Of a stretch of 64,000 nt of DNA, positions 54,223 to 63,393 are shown one piece after another. The notes beneath the pieces were generated by a model. That model was given only the letters and a program-made list of their open reading frames with translations, was not told the origin of the DNA and did not search any database. Made by a program: the position numbers and the translations under genes. The DNA is from Rhodocaloribacter litoris. Lineage in GTDB: Bacteria; Bacteroidota; Rhodothermia; Rhodothermales; ISCAR-4553. Location: assembly GCF_011682235.2 (NCBI RefSeq), contig NZ_CP076718.1:2660598-2724597 (forward strand), written 5' to 3'. The stretch's first letter is position 1. Each line of letters opens with the position of its first letter.

Positions 54223-55229
54223 ATGCGAATTAAGGGTAGAACGCGAGGATCCACATCGCCGCGGCTAGCCGCCCGAAGACGTGCACCAAGAGGCCCTCGA
54301 ACGAACGCACCTTCGAGGCCACCTCGATGCCCGTCTTCTGCTCGATCCAATTGAACAGCGACTCGATCGGCTGCCGGCGCTGACTGACCCGCCGCGAGTA
54401 CACCTTCTCGGTCAGCAGCACATCGGTCTGCCCCTTGCGCTTCTTCACCGGCGTGCACAGGTGCAGGTTCTGCTCGGCTGCCAGGCGCTCGCCTAGCTCA
54501 CGGTCGGCGTAGATCTTATCGGCAAAGAGACGCCCCTCGTGCAGGCGCGGTAGGATCTGTCGGGCCACGGTCAGGTCATTGGCCGGGCCGGGAGCCAGTC
54601 CGATGTAGAGCGGCAGCGGCATCGTGCCGGGACGCCGCCGTGCGACGACATGTACCTTGACGCCGTAGAAATACAGGTTCTTCGAGGCGCAGAAGCCTTT
54701 GCCGGCGATGTGCGGAGCGACCCTGGCCCAGGCCGAGCGCTTCTGCTGGGCCATCACGACCGGAAAAGAGTCGATGATGTAATCGGTTGGTTCACCAGAG
54801 CGCTCTGCAGGTCGCTCACCAGAGGACTGGCGCGGACATGCCTCCAGGGCTGCTTCGACCAGCAGGGGGAAGGCATCGGCCAGCCGGTTGAGGCGCTGCA
54901 CGAAGGCGACGTAGGAGGGCAGTTTGGGGAAGAAGGCCATCAGGTGGTCGCGGGTGTAGGCGTAGATGTCGGTCAGCGTGCGGCGCTGCTGCATGAGGCC
55001 GAAGAGGTAGACGGTGAGGACTTCTTCATCGGAGAAGGCCGGCGAGTGGTTGTTGCTCAGGCGCTGGGCAACGACGCAGAGGCGGCGCTGATACTGCTCA
55101 CAGACGTGGAGGAACAGATGAATGAGCGTATATTGCCAGTCCATGGGGTCCTCGGGCGTTTGGTTGGAGGTGAGGGGTCATCTCCTTCTAAACGCTCAGG
55201 ACACCATGGTGTCAACTCTTAATTCGCAT
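54223..55229 (-). mobile_element. IS982-family insertion sequence
   Basis: The element is 1007 bases. The left end ATGCGAATTAAGGGT and the right end, read inward, ATGCGAATTAAGAGT are inverted repeats with 12 exact bases, then imperfect. A 5-base duplication TGCCA lies at 54218-54222 and 55230-55234. It holds one transposase gene. The sharp ends and duplications suggest a recent insertion. Confidence 0.9.
54230..55144 (-). CDS. IS982-family DDE transposase
   Basis: The product is 304 residues, a normal IS982 length. The catalytic acids lie in IIDSFPVVMAQQ (D), FADKIYADRELGE (D) and RQPIESLFNWIEQKTG (E). The N-terminal segment FSDEEVLTVYLFGLMQQRRT is typical. The gene looks intact, so the element may be active. 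Confidence 0.93.
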   Translation of the reverse strand: MDWQYTLIHLFLHVCEQYQRRLCVVAQRLSNNHSPAFSDEEVLTVYLFGLMQQRRTLTDIYAYTRDHLMAFFPKLPSYVAFVQRLNRLADAFPLLVEAALEACPRQSSGERPAERSGEPTDYIIDSFPVVMAQQKRSAWARVAPHIAGKGFCASKNLYFYGVKVHVVARRRPGTMPLPLYIGLAPGPANDLTVARQILPRLHEGRLFADKIYADRELGERLAAEQNLHLCTPVKKRKGQTDVLLTEKVYSRRVSQRRQPIESLFNWIEQKTGIEVASKVRSFEGLLVHVFGRLAAAMWILAFYP

Positions 55230-56587
55230 TGCCACGGTCCGGGTTCGCGGAGGCGGTGCTTGAAGTCGGCCCCGAAGCCGCGCATCGCCATGCCCCGGTT
55301 CCAGCCCGCCCGGCTGGCGCCGCCCTGGTAGCCGTAGCCCCGCAGGAAGTCCCTATGCCGCGTGGCCCGGTCGCCCAGGTTGCGGAAGCGTGGGATGTAG
55401 ATCCCGTTGGGCCGGTTGCCGAAGTAGTACCGGTCCTCGAAGCCCGGCATGATGCCTCGCGCCCCCACGCGGAAGTGGTGGTCCATCAGGTTGTGGCCGA
55501 GCTCGCCGCTGTCGTTGCCCAGCCCGTTCGGGAAGCGCGACGAGGTCGAGTTGAGCAGGATGCGCGTCGTGCCGAGGGTAGAGGCGCAGAGGAAGATGAT
55601 GCGGGCGAAGAACTCGTGCATCTCTTTCGTCTCGTAGTCGACGACGCGGACGCCGGAGGCGCGGCCCTTTTCTTCGTCGTAGATGACGCTGTGGACGACG
55701 CTGTGGGGGCGGATGGTGAGGTTGCCGGTGGCGCGGGCGGCCGGCAGCGTGGCGCTGAGGCTGGAGAAGTAGGCGCCGGGGGTGCAGCCGCGCGAGCAGG
55801 GACCGCAGTAGTGGCAGGCGGCGCGGCCGTTGTGCGGCACGGTCAGCACGGCCGTCCGGCCGATGGTGAGCGTCCGCTCGGGGAAGTGGGCCTTGATCTC
55901 GTCCCGCACCTTCTGCTCCACGCAGTTGAGCTGCATGGGGGGGAGGAACTGGCTGTCGGGGAGGTGGGGCAGGCCCTCGGGCTGGCCGCTGATGCCGGCG
56001 AAGCGCTCGACGTAGTCGTACCAGGGTTCGAGGTCGGCGTAGCGGATGGGCCAGTCGACGGCGATGCCTTCGCGGAGGTTGGCCTCGAAGTCGAGGTCGC
56101 TCCAGCGGTAGCTCTGTCGCCCCCAGGTGATCGACTTGCCGCCGAGCTGGTTGCCCTGCACCCAGGTGAAGGGTTTCTCCTCCACGTAGGGGTGCTCCCG
56201 GTCGTTGATGAAGAAGTGGACGTTGTCTTCGTGCACCACGCCGCTGCGCCATTGCACGGGGTACTCCGCTTCCATCTTCTTCCGGTCGTCCAACCCTCGG
56301 AACGTGAACTCCCAGTTGGGTTTGTGCTCGGTGATGTAGTCCTTTCCGTGCTCGACGGGACGGCCGCGCTCGAGCAGGAGCACCTTCAGGCCCTGTTCGG
56401 TCAGTTCCTTGGCGGCCCAGCCGCCCGTGATGCCGGAGCCGACGACGATGGCGTCGTACGCCTGGCGTTCCTGGATGAAAATGTGCTCGTACATCACGTT
56501 CACCTCCACGCCGCGTAATGCGGCCGTTTCTGATGTCGTCTTCACGATGCCGGGATGGCCCGGGGTTCGACGCCCGGCGTGCAGGAC

Positions 56588-57154
56588 TCAGGCCCAGGTG
56601 CGCCCGACTTCTTCGAGCGGGGCACAGCCGTCGTAGCGACCCGGGGCCGCGAGCCATTGCAGCTCCTGCGTGGCGCCGATCTCGGAGGTGTAGTAACCGA
56701 GCAGGGTCAGCTGTTTGAGCATCAGGAAGAACGGCTGCCCGTCCGGGGAGGGCGGGGCGGCCAGGGCCTCGTCCTCCAGCTGCGTCAGCAGGGCGACCTG
56801 CTGTTCGGGTGTGGCCTCGAGGAAGGCGACCTGGTAGGCGGCCTGGCTCCGGGCTTCCACGTCAGCCAGCCCGGCCAGGAAGCGGTCGCGGTCCTCGGCG
56901 GGCGCCCAGTCGGTCAGGATGAGGTCGACGAACTCGTTGACACGGGCCGCCTTCGCCCCCGGCGTATCGGTTTCCGGGATGATCATCTCGGTCAGGTGAA
57001 CGACCAGCTCGTTCTGCTCGGGCGTGAGCGTGCGGGGCGTGAACGCCGCCTCGCCACCGGTGCGGCAGCCGGAGAGCAGGCCCGCCACGGCCGGCGCATA
57101 CAGCACCCCGCCAAAGAGCAGGCCCACACGCTTGATGGCTTCTCGTCGGTTCAT
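56588..57154 (-). CDS. Gluconate 2-dehydrogenase subunit 3-like Tat lipoprotein
   Basis: The product is 188 residues. Twin arginines at 3-4, a hydrophobic stretch and a lipobox-like C30 (LLSGC) mark Tat export. TPEQNELVVHLTEMIIPETD is the family's core. It is the small partner of the GMC enzymes and lies between the two GMC gene copies, 93 bases upstream of the disrupted one. The start at 57154 puts the twin arginines at the N-terminus; a longer frame extends upstream to 57241. Confidence 0.85.
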   Translation of the reverse strand: MNRREAIKRVGLLFGGVLYAPAVAGLLSGCRTGGEAAFTPRTLTPEQNELVVHLTEMIIPETDTPGAKAARVNEFVDLILTDWAPAEDRDRFLAGLADVEARSQAAYQVAFLEATPEQQVALLTQLEDEALAAPPSPDGQPFFLMLKQLTLLGYYTSEIGATQELQWLAAPGRYDGCAPLEEVGRTWA

Positions 57155-57159
57155 GTGCG

Positions 57160-57184
57160 TTGAACGTTTAACGTGGAACGTTGA
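57160..57184. repeat. Short A/T-rich intergenic tract (TTGAACGTTTAACG type)
   Basis: TTGAACGTTTAACGTGGAAC and GTTGA directly precede the minus-strand gene starting at 57154. It resembles the inverse of the tract at 2030. Confidence 0.55.
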
Positions 57185-57263
57185 CACGTCGGGAGTCCGG
57201 GTCCGGGAAAGCACCGGGATGTTCGTGTCTTCGTGGCCCAAACATCCGCCCGGTCTTTTCCCC

Positions 57264-58997
57264 TCACAGATTCCCCCGTTTCATCTCCTCGACGGCGTGG
57301 TGGGCAGCCCGTGCGGTAAGCGCCATGTAGGTCAGCGAGGGGTTCTGGCAGGCCGAAGAGGTCATGCAGGCCCCGTCGGTGACGAAGACGTTGGGCACGG
57401 CGTGGACCTGGTTGTAGGCGTTGAGCACGGAGGTCTTCGGGTCGCGGCCCATGCGCGCGGTACCCATCTCGTGGATACACAGGCCCGGCTCGGCTCCCAG
57501 GCCGCCCTCGGTGTAGGCGTCGAACGGCTGAACGTTGGTGCAGCCGGCGGCTTCGAGCATCTCGGCCGCCTGCTCGGCCATGTCCTTCCGCATGGCCAGT
57601 TCGTTCTCACCCCAGGTGCAGTGGACCTTCAACAGGGGGATGCCCCAGGCGTCGGTCTGCTCCGGGTCCAGCTCGACGTAGTTGTCGTGCCGGGGCAGCG
57701 TCTCGCCCCAGCCGCCGAGCCACATCGTCCACGGTCCGGGTTCGCGGAGGCGGTGCTTGAAGTCGGCCCCGAAGCCGCGCATCGCCATGCCCCGGTTCCA
57801 GCCCGCCCGGCTGGCGCCGCCCTGGTAGCCGTAGCCCCGCAGGAAGTCCCTGTGCCGCGTGGCCCGGTCGCCCAGGTTGCGGAAGCGCGGGATGTAGATC
57901 CCGTTGGGCCGGTTGCCGAAGTAGTACCGGTCCTCGAAGCCGGGGATGGTGGCCGTGGCCCCCACCACGAAGTGATGGTCCATGAGGTTGTGGCCGAGCT
58001 CGCCGCTGTCGTTGCCCAGCCCGTTCGGGAAGCGCGACGAGGTCGAGTTGAGCAGGATCTGCGTCGTGCCGAGGGTGGAGGCGCAGAGGAAGATGATGCG
58101 GGCGTAGAACTCGTGCATCTCTTTCGTCTCGTAGTCGACGACGCGGACGCCGGAGGCGCGGCCCTTTTCTTCGTCGTAGATGACGCTGTGGACGACGCTG
58201 TGGGGGCGGATGGTGAGGTTGCCGGTGGCGCGGGCGGCCGGCAGCGTGGCGCTGAGGCTGGAGAAGTAGGCGCCGGGGGTACAGCCCCGCTCGCACGGCC
58301 CGCAGTAGTGGCAGGCGGCGCGGCCGTTGTGCGGCACGGTCAGCACGGCCACACGGCCGATGGTCATCTTGCGTTCCGGGAAGGCCCGTTCGATGCCCGC
58401 CTTCAGGTGCTGCTCGGCGCAGTTCATCATCATCGGCGGGAGGAACGGGCCGTCGGGGAGGTGGGGCAGGCCCTCGGGCTGGCCGCTGATGCCGGCGAAG
58501 CGCTCGACGTAGTCGTACCAGGGTTCGAGGTCGGCGTAGCGGATGGGCCAGTCGACGGCGATGCCTTCGCGGAGGTTGGCCTCGAAGTCGAGGTCGCTCC
58601 AGCGGTAGCACTGCCGCCCCCACATCAGCGAACGCCCGCCCAGGTGGTAACCGCGGATCCAGGAGAACGGCTTGTCGGGGTCGTGCTCGTACGGGTTTTC
58701 GCGGTCGTTGACGAAGAAGTGGCGAGTGGCTTCGCCGAAGGCATAGCAGCGGCGCTGCACGTCGTACTCGGCCTCGTACAGGCGCCGGTCGCCGCGCCCG
58801 CGGAAGGGCAGCTCCCACGGGGCCTTGTGCTCGCCGGTGTAGTCCCTGCCGTGCTCGACATGGCGGCCGCGCTCGAGCAGGAGCACCTTCAGGCCCTGCT
58901 CGGTCAGTTCCTTGGCGGCCCAGCCGCCGGTGATGCCGGAGCCGACGACGATGGCGTCATACGCCTGGCGTTCCTGGATGAAAATGTGCTCGTACAT
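57264..58997 (-). CDS. GMC family FAD-dependent sugar oxidoreductase, intact paralogue
   Basis: The product is 577 residues. It starts MYEHIFIQERQAYDAIVVG with the Rossmann motif GSGITGGWAAKEL, has the cysteine cluster CHYCGPCERGC and ends with ACQNPSLTYMALTARAAHHA. It is the intact neighbour of the IS-split copy and is nearly identical to it over large parts, mainly in the C-terminal and central DNA. It starts 12 bases after the MFS gene stops. It lacks its own signal peptide, like the first GMC enzyme of the window, and likely uses the Tat partner at 56588. Substrate probably a sugar; the cytochrome acceptor is not encoded here. Confidence 0.9.
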   Translation of the reverse strand: MYEHIFIQERQAYDAIVVGSGITGGWAAKELTEQGLKVLLLERGRHVEHGRDYTGEHKAPWELPFRGRGDRRLYEAEYDVQRRCYAFGEATRHFFVNDRENPYEHDPDKPFSWIRGYHLGGRSLMWGRQCYRWSDLDFEANLREGIAVDWPIRYADLEPWYDYVERFAGISGQPEGLPHLPDGPFLPPMMMNCAEQHLKAGIERAFPERKMTIGRVAVLTVPHNGRAACHYCGPCERGCTPGAYFSSLSATLPAARATGNLTIRPHSVVHSVIYDEEKGRASGVRVVDYETKEMHEFYARIIFLCASTLGTTQILLNSTSSRFPNGLGNDSGELGHNLMDHHFVVGATATIPGFEDRYYFGNRPNGIYIPRFRNLGDRATRHRDFLRGYGYQGGASRAGWNRGMAMRGFGADFKHRLREPGPWTMWLGGWGETLPRHDNYVELDPEQTDAWGIPLLKVHCTWGENELAMRKDMAEQAAEMLEAAGCTNVQPFDAYTEGGLGAEPGLCIHEMGTARMGRDPKTSVLNAYNQVHAVPNVFVTDGACMTSSACQNPSLTYMALTARAAHHAVEEMKRGNL

Positions 58998-59009
58998 ACG
59001 ACCTGGTGG

Positions 59010-60287
59010 TTAGGAGGCCGGCGAGATCTGGCTCTCCGGCGCCACATGCGCCACCGGCTCGGGCTCCTCGGGCACGACCCGGTCCTTGAAGGTCAGGATG
59101 AAAAAGAGTAGCACGGCGGCGGCAAAGCCGGCGGGGAAGTACCAGAACTCCTGCCACTGCGCGCGCGTGAGGGCCTCTGCTGCGCCGAGGAAGCCGTTGT
59201 AGACGTTGCCGGCCACCTGGGCGCCGATGAGCATCCCGACGCCGTAGGTGACGAGCACCAGGAAGCCCTGGGCCTGTCCCCGGATGGCCGGCGTCGACTT
59301 CTTGTCCACGTAGATCTGCCCGGTGACGAAGAAGAAATCGTAGCAGATGCCGTGGAGCAGGATGCCCGTGATGATCATCCAGAAGATGGCATCCGGCGCG
59401 GCCAGCGCAAAGAGCACGTAGCGCAGCACCCAGGCGCCCATGCCCACGGCCAGCATCCACTTCACGCCCAGTCGCACGAAGAAGAAGGGCATCAGCAGCA
59501 TGAAGACGACTTCGGACATCTGCCCGAGCGTTTGCGTACCGGCGATGTTCTGGAAACCGGTGGCTTGCAGAAAGAGCTGGGTGAAGTTGTAGTAGGCGGC
59601 CAGCGGGATGCAGATCAGCAGCGAGCTGATGATGAAGATGTAGAAGGGCTTGCTGCCGAGCTTCTCGAAGGCGTCGAGGCCGATGATGCTGCGGACGGAT
59701 ACCTTCTCCCCGGCAGCCGGCGGCGGGGTGTGGGGCAGGGTGAAGCTGTAGAAGCCGAGCGCGATGCTGGCCAGCGCCGTCGTGTAGAGCGGCAGGGCCG
59801 TCTGTTCGGGCAGCATGTCGGTCACGAACCGCCCCAGCACGAAGCTGACGAACAGCCCGGCCACGATCCACCCGATGGTGCCGAAGACCCGTATGCGGGG
59901 GAACTGTTTCTCCTGGTCCTGGATGTGGTGGAAAGCCAGCGAGTTGGCCAGCCCGAGCGTGGGCATGTAGCACAGGTTGTAGAGCAGCAGGAGCAGGATG
60001 AAGACCAGCGGTGCTCCGCTCGTCTGCGGCACCGCGAGCATCACCACGCCGCCGAGAATGTGCAGCACGCCAAGGACTTTCTCCGTGGCAAAATACCGGT
60101 CGGCCACCAGCCCGAGAAAGAAGGGGGCCACGATGGCCGCGATGGGGTTGACCGTGTAGGGCCAGTGCGTCAGGTCGCCCATGCCGTGGTTGTCCATGTA
60201 GACGGCCACGGTGGTGTACCAGGCGCCCCAGATGAAGAACTGGAGGAACATCATGGCGCTCAGGCGCGCGCTCAGGGATCGATCCAT
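59010..60287 (-). CDS. MFS transporter, nucleoside:H+ symporter-like (NupG family)
   Basis: The product is 425 residues with about twelve membrane helices. The N-terminus LSAMMFLQFFIWGAWYTTVA is typical of the Nuc_H_symport (NupG/XapB) group, and FGTIGWIVAGLFVSFVLG and ILLHGICYDFFFVTGQIYVD also fit. In sugar-oxidation clusters of Bacteroidota such members are found beside GMC and Gfo/Idh genes, so the cargo may be a sugar instead of a nucleoside. It is the first gene of the minus-strand cluster. Confidence 0.85.
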   Translation of the reverse strand: MDRSLSARLSAMMFLQFFIWGAWYTTVAVYMDNHGMGDLTHWPYTVNPIAAIVAPFFLGLVADRYFATEKVLGVLHILGGVVMLAVPQTSGAPLVFILLLLLYNLCYMPTLGLANSLAFHHIQDQEKQFPRIRVFGTIGWIVAGLFVSFVLGRFVTDMLPEQTALPLYTTALASIALGFYSFTLPHTPPPAAGEKVSVRSIIGLDAFEKLGSKPFYIFIISSLLICIPLAAYYNFTQLFLQATGFQNIAGTQTLGQMSEVVFMLLMPFFFVRLGVKWMLAVGMGAWVLRYVLFALAAPDAIFWMIITGILLHGICYDFFFVTGQIYVDKKSTPAIRGQAQGFLVLVTYGVGMLIGAQVAGNVYNGFLGAAEALTRAQWQEFWYFPAGFAAAVLLFFILTFKDRVVPEEPEPVAHVAPESQISPAS

Positions 60288-60402
60288 GGCGTGATGGGGT
60301 TTGGCTGATGGAACGATGCAGGGACACGACGAGGCAGGTCACGGCCGGCAACGGCCCGGTGTCCGGGGGGACAGGCGTGCGGTGGGGGCCGCGAAGCAAT
60401 TA

Positions 60403-60418
60403 ATGAAAAGGTTTTCAT
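60403..60418. promoter_or_regulatory. Operator-like palindrome between MFS and S9 peptidase genes
   Basis: ATGAAAAGGTTTTCAT is a perfect 7-base inverted repeat around GG. On the minus strand a TTGACT box (60431-60426) precedes it, so the palindrome would lie across the -35/-10 region of the MFS promoter. Its AATGAA..GGTT core also occurs on the minus strand of the repeat before the TonB gene (AATGAAGCGGTT), hinting at a LacI-type regulator. Confidence 0.55.
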
Positions 60419-60572
60419 AATCCAAAGTCAAGGTGTGCCGGCCGTAATCGTGGACCGGAAACCCGCTCCTGGCCGGTCCGTGCCTTGCGCATCCGGGCGA
60501 TGCCGTGTATCCTTCGCCGGGGCCGGCCTCTCCGCCCCGAAGACGCTTGTCTCATCTGAACCCGCGCGTGCC

Positions 60573-63323
60573 ATGATCACCCGCTCCGTTCGCCCCTGGC
60601 TCGTCTTCATCGTCCTGGCCGCCTGGGTGCCGCCTCTCTTCGGGCAGGCCGGGCGCCCCCTCACCTTCGCCGACCTGATGCGCTTCAAGACCATCGACGA
60701 CCCGGTGATCTCGGACGACGGCGCCTACGTAGCCTTCACCGCCGCGCCGGACCGGGGCGACGGCGAGGCGGTCGTCCTCGCCACCCGGGGCGAAGTCCGG
60801 TACGTGGTCGCGCGCGGCAGCCGGCCGGTCTTTTCGAAGGACGGGGCCTTCGTGGCGATGCGCCTGGAGCCGCCCTTCGCCGAGGCGGAAAAGGCGAAGA
60901 ACGGCAAGGACCGGCCGAAGCCGGGGCTGGCGCTGCTCCGCACCCGCGACGGCGCGGTGACCACCGTCGACTCGGTGGAGGCGTTCGCCTTCTCGGAAGA
61001 CGGCGCCTGGCTGGCCTATCACCGCACCGCGCCGAAGGACACCTCGAAGGCGGCGAAGGACAACGACAAGCGCATGCGCGGCGCGCCGCTGGTGCTCCTG
61101 CGCCTGGCCGACAGCACGGCGCTCACGGTGCCGGACGTGCACACCTTCGCCTTCGACGAGGCGGGGCGCTTCGTGGCCTACGCCGTCGCCGCCGACGACA
61201 GCACCCGCGACGGCCTCTACGTGCGCGACCTCCACGCCGACGGCACGCCGGAGACAGCGCTCGACGCCCGCCCCCACGGCCGCTACGAGGCCCTGGCCTG
61301 GAGCGAGGCCGGCGGCCGCCTGGCCTTCACCGCCGCCACCGAAGACGCCGACGGCGAGCCCGGACCGGCCACGCTCTACGTGTGGGACGGCGCCGCGACG
61401 CGCCCGGCCGCCACCCCCGACGACGCCCCCGCCGGCTGGACCCTCCCCGCCGGCAACACCCTCCGCTGGACCGAGGACGGCGAGCGCCTCTTCTTTGGCT
61501 TCCGCCCCGACTGGCCCGACCCGGAGAAGGACGAAGACGACAACACCACCGCCGCCGACCCGTACGACCTCGACGCGATCCTCGAAGACCGCACCGTGGA
61601 TGTCTGGCACACCCGCGACTCGCTCATCATCCCCAACCAGAAGCGCCAGTGGAAGCAGAGCCGCGAGCGTACCTACGAGGCCGTCTACCACCGCCGCGAC
61701 GGGCGCGTCGTCCCGCTGGCGGACCGGCTCGTGCAGGGGCAGGGCGAGGCAGAGAACCCCCGCGTGATGCTCGGCCGCGCCGAGGCCCCCTACTACCGCC
61801 TGCGCACCTGGGAAGGGTTCTTCTTCGACCCCTACGTCATCCGTCTCACCGACGGCTCGCGCACGCGCATCGCCGAGAAGCTGAGCAACGCCGTCAGCCT
61901 CTCGCCCGAGGGGGGCTACGTGGTCTACTACAAGATGCCGCACTGGTACCTCTACGACGTCGCGCGCGGGACCACGCGTAATCTCACCGAGGGCCTGCCC
62001 GTGCCCTTCGCCGACGAGGACCACGACTACCCGAGCGAGGCGCCGGGCTACGGCGTGGGCGGGTGGCTGGCCGGGGATGCCGGCGTCCTCATCTACGACA
62101 AGTACGACGTCTGGCTCTTCCCCACCGACGGCACCGCCCCGACGCGCCTCACCGGCGGGGAGGGCCGCGCCTCCGGCCGCACCTTCCGCATCGTCCAGAC
62201 CGACCCCGAGCAGCGGTTCTTCGCGCGTGGCGAGACGGTGCTCCTCTCCTCGTACCACAACCACCGGAAGAACGACGGCTTCTACCGCGCCGTCATCGGG
62301 CAGGAGGGCGTCACGCGGCTACTCGAAGAAGACAAACGCTTCCGCTTCCTCGCGAAGGCAAAGGACGCCGACGTCTACCTCTTCACGCGCGAGGACTACA
62401 ACGAATTCCCCGACCTGTGGGTGAGCGACCCGGACTTTGCGAACCCCCGGCGGATCACCGACCTGAACGCGCAACTGGCGCCCTTCGCCTGGGGCACGTC
62501 GGAGCTGATCGAGTGGCGCAGCGACGACGGCATCCCGCTCCAGGGGGTGGTCATCAAGCCGGGCAACTACGAGCCGGGCAAGCGCTATCCGGTGATCGTC
62601 TACTTCTACCGCTTCATGTCGCAGCGGCTGCATGAGTTCAACGCGCCTGTGGTCAACCACCGGCCGAGCTTCCCGCTCTACGCCTCGAACGGCTACCTCA
62701 TTTTCCTCCCGGACGTGCGCTTCGAGATCGGCCGGCCGGGCTTCTCGGCCACGAAGGCCATCGTCCCCGGGGTGCAGAAGCTGATCGAGATGGGGCTGGC
62801 CGACCCCGACGCCATCGGGCTGCACGGGCACTCGTGGAGCGGCTACCAGACCGCCTTCGTCGTCACGCAGACGAACCTCTTCCGGGCGGCCATCGCCGGG
62901 GCGCCGGTGTCGAACATGACGAGCGCCTACAGCGGCATCCGGTGGGGCAGCGGCCTGGCCCGCCAGTTCCAGTACGAGAAGACGCAGAGCCGCCTGGGCG
63001 GCAGCCTGTGGGAAGCCCGCGACCGCTACATCGACAACTCGCCGGTGTTCTTCGCCGACCGCATCCACACGCCGCTGCTCATCATCCACGGAGACGACGA
63101 CGGGGCCGTGCCGTGGTACCAGAGCATCGAGCTCTACCTGGCCCTGCGTCGCCTGGGCAAGGAGGCCGTCTTCCTCCAGTACCGGGGCGAGGACCACCAC
63201 CCGGCCACCTACGCCAACAAGCTGGATTGGGCGATGAAGATGAAGGAATACTTCGACCACTACCTGAAAGGGGCGCCCGCGCCGGCCTGGATCGAGAAGG
63301 GCGTGCCGTACGCGGGCGAGTGA
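60573..63323 (+). CDS. Secreted S9 family (prolyl oligopeptidase-type) peptidase
   Basis: The product is 916 residues from the ATG at 60573; the frame is open upstream to 60435. A signal peptide ends near PPLFGQ at about 24. An N-terminal beta-propeller (about 30-640) contains WD40-like DAYVAF/GAWLAYH blocks. The alpha/beta-hydrolase end has the nucleophile in GLHGHSWSGYQT (where GHSWGG is usual), the Asp in HGDDDGAVPW and the His in YRGEDHHP. It cleaves peptides, probably in the periplasm. It is divergent from the MFS gene. Confidence 0.9.
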   Translation: MITRSVRPWLVFIVLAAWVPPLFGQAGRPLTFADLMRFKTIDDPVISDDGAYVAFTAAPDRGDGEAVVLATRGEVRYVVARGSRPVFSKDGAFVAMRLEPPFAEAEKAKNGKDRPKPGLALLRTRDGAVTTVDSVEAFAFSEDGAWLAYHRTAPKDTSKAAKDNDKRMRGAPLVLLRLADSTALTVPDVHTFAFDEAGRFVAYAVAADDSTRDGLYVRDLHADGTPETALDARPHGRYEALAWSEAGGRLAFTAATEDADGEPGPATLYVWDGAATRPAATPDDAPAGWTLPAGNTLRWTEDGERLFFGFRPDWPDPEKDEDDNTTAADPYDLDAILEDRTVDVWHTRDSLIIPNQKRQWKQSRERTYEAVYHRRDGRVVPLADRLVQGQGEAENPRVMLGRAEAPYYRLRTWEGFFFDPYVIRLTDGSRTRIAEKLSNAVSLSPEGGYVVYYKMPHWYLYDVARGTTRNLTEGLPVPFADEDHDYPSEAPGYGVGGWLAGDAGVLIYDKYDVWLFPTDGTAPTRLTGGEGRASGRTFRIVQTDPEQRFFARGETVLLSSYHNHRKNDGFYRAVIGQEGVTRLLEEDKRFRFLAKAKDADVYLFTREDYNEFPDLWVSDPDFANPRRITDLNAQLAPFAWGTSELIEWRSDDGIPLQGVVIKPGNYEPGKRYPVIVYFYRFMSQRLHEFNAPVVNHRPSFPLYASNGYLIFLPDVRFEIGRPGFSATKAIVPGVQKLIEMGLADPDAIGLHGHSWSGYQTAFVVTQTNLFRAAIAGAPVSNMTSAYSGIRWGSGLARQFQYEKTQSRLGGSLWEARDRYIDNSPVFFADRIHTPLLIIHGDDDGAVPWYQSIELYLALRRLGKEAVFLQYRGEDHHPATYANKLDWAMKMKEYFDHYLKGAPAPAWIEKGVPYAGE

Positions 63324-63340
63324 GGCGGAGCGACAACGTG

Positions 63341-63377
63341 TTGGAACGTTGACCGGTTGAACGTTGGAACGTTCAAC
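63341..63377. repeat. Short A/T-rich intergenic tract (TTGGAACGTTGA type)
   Basis: TTGGAACGTTGACCGGTTGA and ACGTTGGAACGTTCAAC form repeated AACGTT words between the S9 peptidase gene and the MFS gene. Confidence 0.55.
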
Positions 63378-63393
63378 CCTCCGGTGCCAACGC

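Larger units (their letters stand above)
53755..56494 (-). pseudogene. GMC oxidoreductase gene split by an IS982-type insertion
   Basis: The N-terminal part (56494 down to 55235) begins MYEHIFIQERQAYDAIVVG and has the Rossmann GSGITGG and the cysteine cluster CHYCGPCSRGC. The C-terminal part (54222 down to 53755) has WGIPLLHVDCAWGENEFA and ACQNPSLTYMALTAR. Removing 1012 bases (the IS plus one TGCCA copy) restores one open frame of 575 residues, REPGPWQMFLVAFGEALPRH at the join. The 577-residue paralogue at 57264-58997 has the same layout. The insertion must abolish full-length product. The two gene copies share long identical DNA tracts. Confidence 0.9.

Noticed and set aside
60288..60572. 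Coding extension of the S9 peptidase upstream of 60573
   Set aside because: The signal peptide begins at 60573; the upstream part does not look like secreted-protein sequence and contains regulatory palindromes.
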